From assembly GCA_002718715.1 (NCBI GenBank), contig PBFJ01000003.1, positions 1 through 64,000 on the forward strand: DNA of 64,000 nt, in the 5' to 3' direction. Shown here piece after piece: positions 19,722-28,478 of this stretch. A model generated the notes under the pieces. The model searched no databases. It saw only the letters and a list, made by a program, of their open reading frames with translations, and was not told the origin of the DNA. A program made the translations under genes and the position numbers. Origin of the DNA: a bacterium. Lineage in GTDB: Bacteria; Patescibacteriota; Gracilibacteria; UBA1369; GCA-2718715. Position 1 is the stretch's first letter; every line of letters starts with the position of its first letter.

Positions 19722-21398
19722 TTATCTTTTAGTTCTCTTTTTATGCTTACTAGAAATTTTTATTGCTTTATCTTTGAGTTCTCTTTTTAATTTTCCTCTT
19801 TCTTTAGAGTAAATAAATAGATTAAACAATGTAGATTGTTTAAAGTATGAGAACATTGGCTCTTGAATAAAATCTTCAAATTGATCTCTGGTGTTATCTA
19901 ATATTTTAGTAAAATGTTTATTATCTAAGATTGTTTTTCTTATATACCAAGACTCAAGAATTGAATACTCTGATGATTTTTGATATTTGCTAATTAACAT
20001 CGTTTTCCTCTCTAGATATTTTATAGCAGAACTAGGATCTGAAAGAATTGCATAATATATCGCCCTATCTGTAACTTCACTAAAAATAGGATTAGATTTT
20101 ATTTCTAAATAAATCTCTTGAAATTCTTTTGCAAATTTATAGTAATTATCATCTACTTTAAAAACTAACTTAGTTATTGCAGTTTTAGAAAGGCTATGAA
20201 ATTCTTCTTTTTTAAGAAGGTCTTTAATCACTCTTAATTTTTCAAAAAAATATGTTTTTGGATTTATCATTATCTTCTTTGAAATTGTTCGACTAGAAGA
20301 TATAACTGCAAAGACTCTAAGTCCAAGTTTTTTAAACTCTGGATTGGCTTTAGCAAGTTCTATTAAGTGAATTACATTAATTCTAATCTGTGTATTAAAT
20401 AATAGGTTTTCATCAAGAACACTTTTTGGATCATCGAAATTCACATAAAATGCTCTATAAATAGAATCCAGAGAAAAAGATTTATATCTAGGGTTAACTT
20501 GAATTTCTTGTATAGTTCTTAGATTTTTTTCTAATGCAAGTTCAGGATTTTCAAAGTTAGAGTAAATTACAATGTGGATAATAGACTCTGGAAGTCCTAA
20601 AAATTTTGGGGTACTTAAAATTTCCTCTGCTTTATTTAAAATTCGAACTAGATAACCTTGCGTTTGATCCCCTCTTTCTTCGTATATATTTCTGATAACC
20701 TTCCGACTAATCCTTAAGAATTCCCTACTCTCAAGTAGAGATTCTAATGAATCTAGAACAACTATATTTCTTTCTAATTCTTCTCTATAGTTGTGAAAAT
20801 AATTTCGATGGATTTTTCTCTTAGTTTTATTTGTTAAAAGATTATATCTTGGATCTAATTCAATTATTTTTAGATCATCTGAATACTCCTGAAGTTTTTG
20901 TATACAGTTTAACCCATATTTTAAAACGTAACTTCTTTTGAGTTTTTGGTTGAATTCCTTAAACTTAGGATGAGCTTCAATTAATGCTAAACTTTGAATA
21001 TATTCGTTTATAAAATCAATTGTGTTACATGAATTAAAGAGGCCATCTTTTATTATTTTGTTTGAAACTTTTCCATTAAATTCCTCAAGTACAACATCTA
21101 ACTCATGACTGCTTTTGTAAACTGTTAACTTTTGAAGTTGATTAAGGTTAATTTCAAAATTGTGTTTTAAGCAAATTTGGTTTATGTTGTACATTCTTTC
21201 TATAACGACATCATCACTTTCAAAGGCTCTTTCTTGCTTAAATCTACAAGGGTTATTTAAATTTAGAACTCCTTGAATGAGGTGTATATAATAACCTTTT
21301 AGTAATTCCGTTACACCAAGATTTGAACCTAAACATTCAAATTCAATTGGGGTTCGACTTTTAAAAAAGTCTTTAAATTGAGATATTTTATTTTCCAT
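19722..21398 (-). CDS. Hypothetical helical-repeat protein
   Basis: The ORF track starts this at 21563, but that frame reads straight through a tRNA gene. The first sensible start after the tRNA is ATG 21398 (MENKISQF), giving about 558 aa; ATG 21434 is an alternative. The protein is all-helical and built from about nine degenerate units of 39-47 residues. The pattern is a helix ending in I...NP[KR][FY]..L, a second helix with I...[FY], then [NDE][FDE][DEN]P...L. Clear examples are NPRYKSFSLDSIYRAFYVN and TPKFLGLPESIIHIVIYSN. No catalytic motif, signal peptide or membrane segment is seen. It is probably a protein-binding solenoid. The function is unknown. Confidence 0.65.
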   Translation of the reverse strand: MENKISQFKDFFKSRTPIEFECLGSNLGVTELLKGYYIHLIQGVLNLNNPCRFKQERAFESDDVVIERMYNINQICLKHNFEINLNQLQKLTVYKSSHELDVVLEEFNGKVSNKIIKDGLFNSCNTIDFINEYIQSLALIEAHPKFKEFNQKLKRSYVLKYGLNCIQKLQEYSDDLKIIELDPRYNLLTNKTKRKIHRNYFHNYREELERNIVVLDSLESLLESREFLRISRKVIRNIYEERGDQTQGYLVRILNKAEEILSTPKFLGLPESIIHIVIYSNFENPELALEKNLRTIQEIQVNPRYKSFSLDSIYRAFYVNFDDPKSVLDENLLFNTQIRINVIHLIELAKANPEFKKLGLRVFAVISSSRTISKKIMINPKTYFFEKLRVIKDLLKKEEFHSLSKTAITKLVFKVDDNYYKFAKEFQEIYLEIKSNPIFSEVTDRAIYYAILSDPSSAIKYLERKTMLISKYQKSSEYSILESWYIRKTILDNKHFTKILDNTRDQFEDFIQEPMFSYFKQSTLFNLFIYSKERGKLKRELKDKAIKISSKHKKRTKR

Positions 21399-21445
21399 AT
21401 CAATCTTTGTTAAAATAAAAAAAACTATATCCATATAGTTGTAAA

Positions 21446-21520
21446 TGGTGCCGAGGGGCGGAATTGAACCACCGACACAAGGCTTTTCAGGCCTCTGCTC
21501 TACCACTGAGCTACCCCGGC
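21446..21520 (-). tRNA. tRNA-Phe (GAA)
   Basis: A complete cloverleaf reads on the minus strand from 21520 to 21446. The acceptor stem is GCCGGGG paired with CCTCGGC, with one G-U pair. The D arm is GCTC/GAGC. The anticodon stem is GAGGC/GCCTT with loop CTGAAAA, so the anticodon is GAA. The T arm is GGTGG/CCGCC with loop TTCAATT. The discriminator A and the CCA end are encoded. It lies 44 bp after folA and just before the helical-repeat gene. Confidence 0.96.
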
Positions 21521-21527
21521 AAATATG

Positions 21528-21557
21528 TATATAATTTATATCATTAATTATTTTCAA
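21528..21557 (-). promoter_or_regulatory. Possible promoter of tRNA-Phe
   Basis: On the minus strand TTGAAA (21557-21552), an 18-bp spacer and TATATA (21533-21528) end 7 bp before the first base of mature tRNA-Phe. Transcription would start almost at the tRNA 5' end, leaving little or no leader. Confidence 0.45.
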
Positions 21558-21564
21558 AAGCAAA

Positions 21565-22116
21565 CTAATTTACCTCAAAGTGCTTAAAAATCAGTTGATA
21601 ATCTTTATTATCATTACGATTTGTATCAATAATTTCTTTTTGACTCAAAAGGTTTAAATTATCTGGAAAAGATTGAATATGAGTATCACATTCAAATTTT
21701 GAATTGATTAAGGTATGAAAAACTTCTGTTATTAAATTTTGCTGGAAGCAAAAATCATAAAGACTTTTACCGCCAATACAGTAAATATCGAAATTTAAAT
21801 TTTCAGAAATAAAGTCCTGAAGTTGACTAAAATTATTAATAAAATAAGCTTTTGAAAAATCTCCATTAAATTGATTCAAAGGTATGAAATCTTTCAACTC
21901 TAGATTTTGAGTCGAAATAATTACATTCAATCTATCCGGTAGTGGCTTAAATTTTTCTGGAATCGACTCATAAGTCTTTCTTCCCATCAATACAATTGTA
22001 TTTGGATTTTGGGTAGTCAGATTTTTAAAGTATTGCATGTCTTTTGCAAAACTCCAAGGTAAATCATTGTCTTTACCAATTCCAAAATTTAAATCTGTGG
22101 CTACAATTAATTTCAT
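21565..22116 (-). CDS. folA: Dihydrofolate reductase
   Basis: It reduces dihydrofolate to tetrahydrofolate with NADPH, regenerating the cofactor consumed by ThyA. The start MKLIVATDLNFGIGKDNDLPW is the family N-terminus with the PW pair, followed by AKDMQYFKNLT with the substrate-binding Asp. VLMGRKTYESIPEKFKPLPDRLNVIIS is the NADPH-binding block, and IYCIGGKSLY the second dinucleotide site. At 183 aa it is slightly longer than the 160-aa norm because of internal loops. It lies 1 bp downstream of thyA on the same strand, a classic thyA-folA pair. Confidence 0.95.
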   Translation of the reverse strand: MKLIVATDLNFGIGKDNDLPWSFAKDMQYFKNLTTQNPNTIVLMGRKTYESIPEKFKPLPDRLNVIISTQNLELKDFIPLNQFNGDFSKAYFINNFSQLQDFISENLNFDIYCIGGKSLYDFCFQQNLITEVFHTLINSKFECDTHIQSFPDNLNLLSQKEIIDTNRNDNKDYQLIFKHFEVN

Positions 22117-22117
22117 A

Positions 22118-22930
22118 TTAAACAGCTATGGGAAATTTTATAAACTTATGATGATTATAATCTTGAAGCTCGAAGTCTTCAAAAGTTAAATCAAAAATTG
22201 GTTTTTTAGCAATTACTACTTTTGGTCTATCCAAGGGTTCTCTTTGTAGCTGTTTTTTTAAACCTTCTACATGATTTGAATAAATATGTGCGTCTCCGAT
22301 TGTATGGACGAATATTCCTGGTTCTAGTCCGCACTCTTGAGCTATCATAATTAATAAAAGAGCATAAGATGCAATGTTAAATGGAACTCCAAGAGCGATA
22401 TCGGCCGATCTTTGATAAAGTTGGAGATCTAGCCTTCCATTAACAACGTAAAATTGAAACATAGTATGACATGGAGGAAGAGCCATTTTTTCAATATCAG
22501 CTACATTCCAAGCGTTGACTATAATTCTTCTGGAGTCTGGATTGTTTTTAATGGTATCAATTGCATTTTGGATTTGATTGATAGTTGATTTGTTCACTTT
22601 TCCGTTTTCATCGACAGAGTATTGAGGCCAATTAATCCATTGATGACCGTAAATAGGTCCAAGCTCTCCGTTTTCGTCTGCCCAGGCATCCCAAATTGGA
22701 GTATGCTGAGTTAATCCGTCATTGATGTTGGTTGCTCCTTTTAAAAACCATAAAAGTTCATGAACTATGGCATTAAAAAGAGTTTTTTTAGTGGTGACTA
22801 AAGGAAAGCCCTCTCTTAAATCATACTTTCTTTGAGTTCCAAAAACAGATATCGTACCAGTTCCAGTTCTATCACTTCTGGTTTCTCCGTTTTCTAAAAC
22901 TTCTTTGACTAAACTTAAATATTCCTTCAT
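22118..22930 (-). CDS. thyA: Thymidylate synthase
   Basis: It methylates dUMP to dTMP using methylene-tetrahydrofolate. The active-site Cys is in [13 protein letters not shown], and the phosphate-binding RRIIVNAWN precedes it. [22 protein letters not shown] and GDAHIYSNH follow in canonical order. The N-terminal [11 protein letters not shown] loop is intact. The length of 270 aa is near the 264-aa E. coli enzyme. It is the first gene of thyA-folA. Upstream, on the same strand, a TATAAT-like box lies about 35 bp before the start. Confidence 0.97.
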   Translation of the reverse strand: MKEYLSLVKEVLENGETRSDRTGTGTISVFGTQRKYDLREGFPLVTTKKTLFNAIVHELLWFLKGATNINDGLTQHTPIWDAWADENGELGPIYGHQWINWPQYSVDENGKVNKSTINQIQNAIDTIKNNPDSRRIIVNAWNVADIEKMALPPCHTMFQFYVVNGRLDLQLYQRSADIALGVPFNIASYALLLIMIAQECGLEPGIFVHTIGDAHIYSNHVEGLKKQLQREPLDRPKVVIAKKPIFDLTFEDFELQDYNHHKFIKFPIAV

Positions 22931-22999
22931 AGTTCAAAAATTATTTTGCAATTTCATTATAGCTTAAAGTAATATTAATTATGAAATAAATTTTAGAAA

Positions 23000-23683
23000 T
23001 TGCTTAAAAAAATCCATAAAAAAAGAGTTCAACGTTTAATAGCCTATATTAATTTAACTGTACTGATTTTTCTAATTGTTGTTGTTTACTATGATTATAG
23101 TAAACAAGGACTTACCTATTGGCTTTCAAAAAATAACCTCTATGAAGTCAAAGCTTATTTTGAAACTCTATCTCCTTTAATGAGTTATTTTACAGCTTGT
23201 TTACTGGTTTTGATTGAAGTTGTGATTGGTTTGATTCCAGGGATAATAATGTATCCTATTTTAGGATTTGTACTTGGGGCTGAAAAAGCTTTAATTGTTA
23301 TTTTTACAATGGGTTTACTGGGTAATTTAATAAATTATTATCAAGGGAAAACCTTGATGGATGCTTTTATTGATAAAAAGAAAAATGCAAAGTTACTTGA
23401 AAAACTGGAATATGGTGGTGGGCTATCTTTGTTTTTAATAAGGTTAAATCCCCTGACATCTGTTGATTCAGTGAGTTATTTTGCAGGTGCAATAGATATG
23501 AAAGTTACGACTTTTATTTTAGCCACTGGTCTTGGAACATTACCTTTTATTTTTGCGGCAACGATTTTTGGGGTTGAATTTTTGAATTTAGTTAAACCTT
23601 ACTTAGAAATTCTTATTTACATAACTCTAGGAGTTGTGGCTTATAAAGTTGTAAAAGCTAAGATGCAGAAGCATAAAAAGTAA
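23000..23683 (+). CDS. TVP38/TMEM64 (VTT domain) membrane protein
   Basis: This integral membrane protein of the VTT/DedA-like superfamily includes lipid scramblase-like and envelope-maintenance proteins; its substrate is not defined. A basic N-terminus and first helix (residues 14-30) precede the VTT domain. Typical elements are LIPGIIMYPILGFVLGAEKAL, a GLLGNLINYYQGK segment, and LFLIRLNPLTSVDSVSYFAGAIDM, which matches the F..R..P..p.d...y.aG motif. It starts at TTG, since no in-frame ATG exists before residue 59. Its last 26 bp overlap the convergent PEBP gene. Confidence 0.8.
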   Translation: MLKKIHKKRVQRLIAYINLTVLIFLIVVVYYDYSKQGLTYWLSKNNLYEVKAYFETLSPLMSYFTACLLVLIEVVIGLIPGIIMYPILGFVLGAEKALIVIFTMGLLGNLINYYQGKTLMDAFIDKKKNAKLLEKLEYGGGLSLFLIRLNPLTSVDSVSYFAGAIDMKVTTFILATGLGTLPFIFAATIFGVEFLNLVKPYLEILIYITLGVVAYKVVKAKMQKHKK

Positions 23684-24101
23684 TTGAACCTTGTGTTAAA
23701 GTAATTTTTTCCATTGCATAAACTACTTCATCCATTGAAGCTTCTTTGTCTAAAAATAAAACATCACTTAATGCATATATCATAATCTGGAATTCATGTT
23801 TTTCATTAGAAGGACATGGTCCGGAATAACCATATTCTTTATAAGAATTAAGGCCAATGGTACTCCATTCTAGTTTTGAATTTTCTGGTATAAATGTGTG
23901 TTGCGACTCTACATTCCATAACAACCAATTAACCCATCTTCCTGAAGGAGAAGAAAGATTTTGCATAATAACCACAAAAGATTTAGTGTTTTCAGGTGAG
24001 TTTGAAATATTTAAAGGTGGACTTATATTTTCACCATAGCAAGTGTACTTCTTTGGAAGCTCTGAATGGTTTTTGAATGCTGGGGAAGTAATTTTTAACA
24101 T
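23658..24101 (-). CDS. PEBP family (YbhB/YbcL-like) protein
   Basis: This is a phosphatidylethanolamine-binding-protein fold of the bacterial RKIP-like group, 147 aa. Conserved pieces are the SPPLNIS strand (family DxSPPL.w), WVNWLLWNV (family hWv.wnIp), YGYSGPCPSNEKHEFQIMIYALS (family Y.GPcPP...H.Y.f.vyAl), and a C-terminal helix. These proteins bind phosphate or anionic ligands; the bacterial role is unclear. The start ATG overlaps the rmuC stop (TAATG), so the two are translationally coupled. Confidence 0.88.
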   Translation of the reverse strand: MLKITSPAFKNHSELPKKYTCYGENISPPLNISNSPENTKSFVVIMQNLSSPSGRWVNWLLWNVESQHTFIPENSKLEWSTIGLNSYKEYGYSGPCPSNEKHEFQIMIYALSDVLFLDKEASMDEVVYAMEKITLTQGSITFYASAS

Positions 24102-25276
24102 TATTGTATTTGTTTTAAAGTATCAACCTCAACACTTAAAGATTCATCTAGTTGAGTCACTACATCGTTTTTATGACCACGTAAAGCATTGAATTTCTTA
24201 ATCTGAGGAACTAAATTTCTATTCCAGGATCCAGACAAACTTGTGAAAGCTTTATTAGCTCTCTGCAAACCTTTTCCTACATCTGTTAAATGATTTGTGA
24301 AGGTCTGCAATCTTGAAATCAAGTCTTGTCCAGCTACTTTAACTTCTTGAATTCTTTTTGAGAGTTTATCGTCCTTCCATGACTTTTCAATAATTATGAG
24401 AATAGATAAAAGAGTAGCTGGTGAAGCTAAAATAATTTTTCGATTGATCGCATAATCCATAATTTGAGGATCTAATTCCATTGTTTTTCGAATTAAATAC
24501 TCACCAGGTAAAAACATAACTACAAATGGTGCGGTAGAATCTACAGAATCATGATAAGCTTTGGAGTCTAAAGTATTCATGTGTTTTTTAACATCATTAA
24601 TAAACATTTTTTGGAATTTATCTTTAACATCCTTATCTTCTGTATTTGAAGCTTTTAAAAAGTTAGCTAATGGAGCTTTTGCATCAATAATAATCTTACG
24701 ACTATCTGGTAAATTTACAATCATATCTGGTCTTTGTATGTTTCCATCTTGAGTTGTTAAAGTTGTTTGCTCTGTAAAATCAACTTTATCCATAAGACCT
24801 GCCATTTCTACCACTCTTTTAAGTTGAACTTCTCCCCAGTTACCAGCTTTTTTATTATCAGTCAGTGCTGTTTCAAGGGTTTTAGTAGTTTCTTGAAGGC
24901 GTTTTTCTGCCATTAGAATTTCTTGAAGTTGTCCTGAAATTGCTCCATATTTTTTAGAGCGATCATGCTCTAAATGTTTTATAAGATTTTCTTGTCTTTC
25001 TAGATTACTTTGGAGATTTTTCACAAAACTTTGAATAGATTCTTTTCTTAAATCTAAATCTTTATTGGCCTTAGAACTTAAGTTTTCAAATTTGCTTTCA
25101 GCTAAATTTAAAAAAGTTTCTTGAGAGTTTTTAAGAGTTTGTTGGGCTAAATCATTAAAAAGATTTTGCAATTTATCAGATTGATTATCTAAACTCTTTG
25201 CTAGATATTGATTAATAAAATGCATTGCAATACATCCTGCTAAGGCTCCGAATATAAAACTTAAAATGTAATTCAT
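24101..25276 (-). CDS. rmuC: DNA recombination protein RmuC
   Basis: RmuC proteins have a nuclease-like domain and limit inversions at short inverted repeats. An N-terminal membrane helix (FIFGALAGCIAMHFINQYL) is followed by a long coiled coil (about 25-145). The conserved core includes NKKAGNWGEVQLKRVVEMAGL, RPDMIVNLPDSRKIIIDAKAPL with the PD-D/ExK-like residues, FVVMFLPGEYLI and ILASPATLLSILIIIEKSWK. The length of 391 aa is within the family range. It is coupled to the downstream PEBP gene. Confidence 0.92.
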   Translation of the reverse strand: MNYILSFIFGALAGCIAMHFINQYLAKSLDNQSDKLQNLFNDLAQQTLKNSQETFLNLAESKFENLSSKANKDLDLRKESIQSFVKNLQSNLERQENLIKHLEHDRSKKYGAISGQLQEILMAEKRLQETTKTLETALTDNKKAGNWGEVQLKRVVEMAGLMDKVDFTEQTTLTTQDGNIQRPDMIVNLPDSRKIIIDAKAPLANFLKASNTEDKDVKDKFQKMFINDVKKHMNTLDSKAYHDSVDSTAPFVVMFLPGEYLIRKTMELDPQIMDYAINRKIILASPATLLSILIIIEKSWKDDKLSKRIQEVKVAGQDLISRLQTFTNHLTDVGKGLQRANKAFTSLSGSWNRNLVPQIKKFNALRGHKNDVVTQLDESLSVEVDTLKQIQ

Positions 25277-25322
25277 ATTTTTATTTTAAACAAAACTATT
25301 ATAGATCAATTTACAGAAAAAA

Positions 25323-26459
25323 TTAAGCAATTAATTTTAAAACTTCCGGGTTCAGCCAAGCTTGATCTTTAGATAACTTATATGAAATTTTTTCAACATC
25401 AATTATCAAAAGTTCAGATCCGGGGTAGGTATCTTCTAAAACTTGCAAATAAATTTGCTCAAAGTTGTATGATAGATTTTGAATTCTTACTTTTATGGTT
25501 TCTTCTCCATTAAAGTAGTAAGCATCTCTACCAATTATTCTTTCATCAATTATTGAAAAATTTAGTTTTCTTACACTATCACTTTCATACTTCTGATAAA
25601 CTCCTGAGGATTCAGGATTGGTAGGATCATCTAGAGATTCTTGCTGATTTTCATTTTGCTGTCTAGAAGACTCAATATTTTCATTGTGAGGATATCCTTC
25701 TGATAAAATTGACATTCTCGGATCAAAAGCTTGATAAGTTGTCACATCAAACTCCTGAGTGTATTGATTAATACCAGGTTCCATTTGCAAAGAAATACTT
25801 TCTTCTTTGAATGAGAACATAGCAGGATTTAGTTTTACAGATTTAATTTTAGATAAATATAGTTCAGCGTTTAAGGTCCACAACTGAAGTGGTTCGACTT
25901 GTTTTGTTTTAAAGCTTGCTTTGCCTTTTTCATCAACATAATTTGGGGCAAAAGTATTAACAAAAGTTTGATTTGTAACGTTTTGAAAAAACCATGTTGA
26001 ATTAAAATCATTCCCTGTATATGAATAAGTTATAATTTTATCATAAGAAGTAAAGGCTTCTCGAATAATATTTAACATAAGCATCGGATTGTACTTGCAA
26101 AACCTTATCAAAAAAGAATCATCAATAAGAATTTGATCTGGAACATAGCTTAAAACATCTGGAGTAATTTGCGTAAACTGAGTTAAAATACCGGGAGAAG
26201 AAAGAACTCGAAACCATTCTGAAGCTTGATTTAAAGTTCCTTTTAAAAATTTTTCTCGAAAAACTGGAAACATAGAAGAACTACATGGATGATCTGGAAG
26301 TTGATCCATATAAACTTGTGAATTCAAAATAAAATAAATTTTTTGATTTATTAACTCTTCAATTTTTTTGATTTTTCTTTTTTCAAAAATATTAAAAAAA
26401 CCTGGCTTAATTTCACCATCCAAATAAGACCTTACGTCAAACATAGTTACTTCATTCAT
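25323..26459 (-). CDS. Hypothetical protein, 378 aa
   Basis: I do not recognise this protein. It is soluble, without signal peptide or membrane helix. An N-terminal helical region (about 1-150) is followed by a beta-rich middle part and an acidic, Gln/Asn/Ser-rich linker around 270-290 (ENIESSRQQNENQQES). A compact C-terminal domain with alternating hydrophobic strands follows (FSIIDERIIGRDAYYFNGEETIKVRI). It is divergent from the RNB nuclease gene, sharing a 62-bp upstream gap, and upstream of rmuC by 46 bp on the same strand. Confidence 0.6.
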   Translation of the reverse strand: MNEVTMFDVRSYLDGEIKPGFFNIFEKRKIKKIEELINQKIYFILNSQVYMDQLPDHPCSSSMFPVFREKFLKGTLNQASEWFRVLSSPGILTQFTQITPDVLSYVPDQILIDDSFLIRFCKYNPMLMLNIIREAFTSYDKIITYSYTGNDFNSTWFFQNVTNQTFVNTFAPNYVDEKGKASFKTKQVEPLQLWTLNAELYLSKIKSVKLNPAMFSFKEESISLQMEPGINQYTQEFDVTTYQAFDPRMSILSEGYPHNENIESSRQQNENQQESLDDPTNPESSGVYQKYESDSVRKLNFSIIDERIIGRDAYYFNGEETIKVRIQNLSYNFEQIYLQVLEDTYPGSELLIIDVEKISYKLSKDQAWLNPEVLKLIA

Positions 26460-26521
26460 TTAGAAATGGGTTAATTTTTTTGAGAATTTAAATTATTATA
26501 TACGTGTAGTAACAAAATTTT

Positions 26522-28000
26522 ATGCCAATTTTACTTCCAAAAAAACCTGATTATGATATTAACAGGATCTTTCCTGAAGGAGTGTTAAAAGAAAGTTATG
26601 AAATAATGCTTGATGAAGCCTTTAATCAAACTAGAAAGCATGTCACTGGAATTACAATCGATGGAGAAACCTCTAAAGATTTAGATGATGCAATTAACTT
26701 TACAAAACTTGCATTTGGCTACAAGCTTGATGTTTCAATTGCCGACCCGAGTTCTGTTATACATATGTCATCAGAAATAGATAAAGAGGCTTTAAAAAGA
26801 GTTTTTACTCTTTATAGAAACACCTACAATAACCCAATGCTTCCTAGTCTGCTTTCTGAGGATCTTATAACCCTTAAAGAAAAATCTAAAAGGCCTAGTA
26901 TCACCGTGAGGTCTTTTTTTAATTCTGATTTTAGACTTATAAGTTATGATATATTTCAATCTTGTGTTCAATTGAAAAAAAGACTAACGTATTCGACTTG
27001 CACCCAAGTTTTGAACAAAGAAATTGATCTAGATTCTTTGAATCAAGAGTATGGTTTCAAGGTTCAAAACTTCTTAAATGAGATTGGTAATTTAGCTGCT
27101 AACTTAAAATCTCAAAGAGTGGGGAAAAAATATAATATTGCAAGCTTAAGCTCGGAAGAAATTGTATCTGAAATTATGGTTTTCACAAACCATTTAGTTT
27201 CAAATTATATGATCGAAAATAAAATTCCTGGCCTATACAGATCTCACGGCTTTAAGAGTTCATGCTCCAATGAAAGAGCTGAGTATTCTAGTAGTAATTT
27301 TGGTCACTTAGGACTAGGCTTAGAGTCTTATACCCACTTCACATCTCCATTAAGAAGATATCCTGATTTAGCAGTAGGAAGGATCCTTAATAGTCACTTT
27401 AGTGAAAAGCCTCTTCCTTATTTAGAGTCAGACTTACAGGAAATGTGTGAATACTTTAATCAAATAACCATTGATACTATTGATGAATCCCTAGACGATG
27501 ACTTTATATTAGATGTAGATTCGGATATAACAGATATTTCCGATAAAGAATTTCTTGAAGATTCCTTAAGTATCTTCAACTTAAGTATAACTCATGAGGC
27601 CAAGATGTTAGACTTATTAGAAAGAAATTTAATTAACACAAAAATTCTTACTTATATTTTGCTTGATGATAGAAAAGTCACAAATGCCTGGGTTAGAATT
27701 AAATCAGCAATTAAAGTAAAAATAGAATCTCAACCAAATATCGCATTAAACATTTTACTTGAAGCTTGTAACAACCACATGCTTAAAATAGCTAAAATTG
27801 ACTTTGAGATATTTCCAATAGATTCTTACACTCACTCTAGAATACTTCTTACAATTGGTGGAAAATATTATTCAAATACAAATGGGGTTGTGGCAAGTAG
27901 TGCAAAAAGAGCAAAAGCTTTATCCGCTAAATTTTGTTTATTTGGATTGATAGACAAACAATTAATTGAAACTGAATTCAACTATCAGTATAGCACTTAA
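26522..28000 (+). CDS. RNB-domain exoribonuclease with C-terminal dsRBD-like region
   Basis: This is a 3'-5' exoribonuclease core of the RNase II/R family. The four metal-binding Asp residues are all present as D47, D53, D55 and D56 in IDGETSKDLDDA. PMLPSLLSEDL and YTHFTSPLRRYPDL (about 271-284), with the catalytic Arg, complete the signature. The cold-shock domains before RNB and the S1 domain after it, standard in RNase R, are absent. Instead residues about 405-480 look like a double-stranded RNA-binding domain (LLEACNNH... HSRILLTIGGKYY ... SSAKRAKALSAKFCL). The product length is 492 aa. The stop lies 1 bp from the 3' end of tRNA-Gly on the other strand. Confidence 0.82.
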   Translation: MPILLPKKPDYDINRIFPEGVLKESYEIMLDEAFNQTRKHVTGITIDGETSKDLDDAINFTKLAFGYKLDVSIADPSSVIHMSSEIDKEALKRVFTLYRNTYNNPMLPSLLSEDLITLKEKSKRPSITVRSFFNSDFRLISYDIFQSCVQLKKRLTYSTCTQVLNKEIDLDSLNQEYGFKVQNFLNEIGNLAANLKSQRVGKKYNIASLSSEEIVSEIMVFTNHLVSNYMIENKIPGLYRSHGFKSSCSNERAEYSSSNFGHLGLGLESYTHFTSPLRRYPDLAVGRILNSHFSEKPLPYLESDLQEMCEYFNQITIDTIDESLDDDFILDVDSDITDISDKEFLEDSLSIFNLSITHEAKMLDLLERNLINTKILTYILLDDRKVTNAWVRIKSAIKVKIESQPNIALNILLEACNNHMLKIAKIDFEIFPIDSYTHSRILLTIGGKYYSNTNGVVASSAKRAKALSAKFCLFGLIDKQLIETEFNYQYST

Positions 28001-28001
28001 A

Positions 28002-28076
28002 TGGAGCGAGTAAGGGGAATCGAACCCCTGTTTGCGCCATGGCAAGGCGCCGTAATAGCCACTATACCATACTCGC
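28002..28076 (-). tRNA. tRNA-Gly (GCC)
   Basis: On the minus strand the acceptor stem GCGAGTA pairs with TACTCGC. The anticodon stem GCGCC/GGCGC encloses loop TTGCCAT, giving anticodon GCC. The T arm is AGGGG/CCCCT with loop TTCGATT, and the CCA end is encoded. The 3' end abuts the stop codon of the RNB nuclease gene on the opposite strand. Confidence 0.96.
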
Positions 28077-28091
28077 ACGTGCTACTTTAGT

Positions 28092-28119
28092 AGTATATTT
28101 TCTTTTGGATTTAAATCAA
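28092..28119 (-). promoter_or_regulatory. Possible promoter of tRNA-Gly
   Basis: On the minus strand TTGATT (28119-28114), a 16-bp spacer and TATACT (28097-28092) lie 15 bp before the tRNA. The -35 overlaps the stop codon of the 102-aa gene. Confidence 0.5.
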
Positions 28120-28424
28120 GATAAATTGAGTAAGCTTTTAATTCTGTTTGAAAATCTCTCTAAGATTCCTTGTGGCTCAATCTGAAAAGAATTTTGATTT
28201 ATAAAACTTTGCAGATAATTTCTGGACTCTATATTTCTTAATAAATTTTTATGCAAAACTAACTCTGCAAATTTAATTTTATTTTCAACTGGAACCTCTA
28301 AAGAATTAAACATTAAAATTACACTATGATCAGCGATTACAATATCTCCTTTCAGAAAAGACATTAAACTTGGAATAAAATCATTACCAGATATAATTTT
28401 ATCTGGATTGTTTAGATTATTCAT
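28116..28424 (-). CDS. Hypothetical protein, 102 aa
   Basis: I do not recognise this small soluble protein. It is largely helical, with hydrophobic residues spread evenly and no signal peptide. One notable segment is GDIVIADHSVILMFNSLEVPVENKIKFAEL in the middle. It lies between ychF (54 bp upstream) and tRNA-Gly on the same strand. The upstream sequence has an AAAAAA tract but no clear ribosome site. It could be a genuine small gene, given the intact frame and composition like its neighbours; no function is proposed. Confidence 0.5.
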   Translation of the reverse strand: MNNLNNPDKIISGNDFIPSLMSFLKGDIVIADHSVILMFNSLEVPVENKIKFAELVLHKNLLRNIESRNYLQSFINQNSFQIEPQGILERFSNRIKSLLNLS

Positions 28425-28478
28425 TTTTTTTTAATTAATTGTGAAATGTAGATTATATATTTTTATCTAAAAATCAAA

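Noticed and set aside
21399-21563. N-terminal extension of the 613-aa ORF (CRGSSVVEQRPEKPCVGG...)
   Set aside because: This is the translation of the tRNA-Phe gene. The coding start was moved to 21398.
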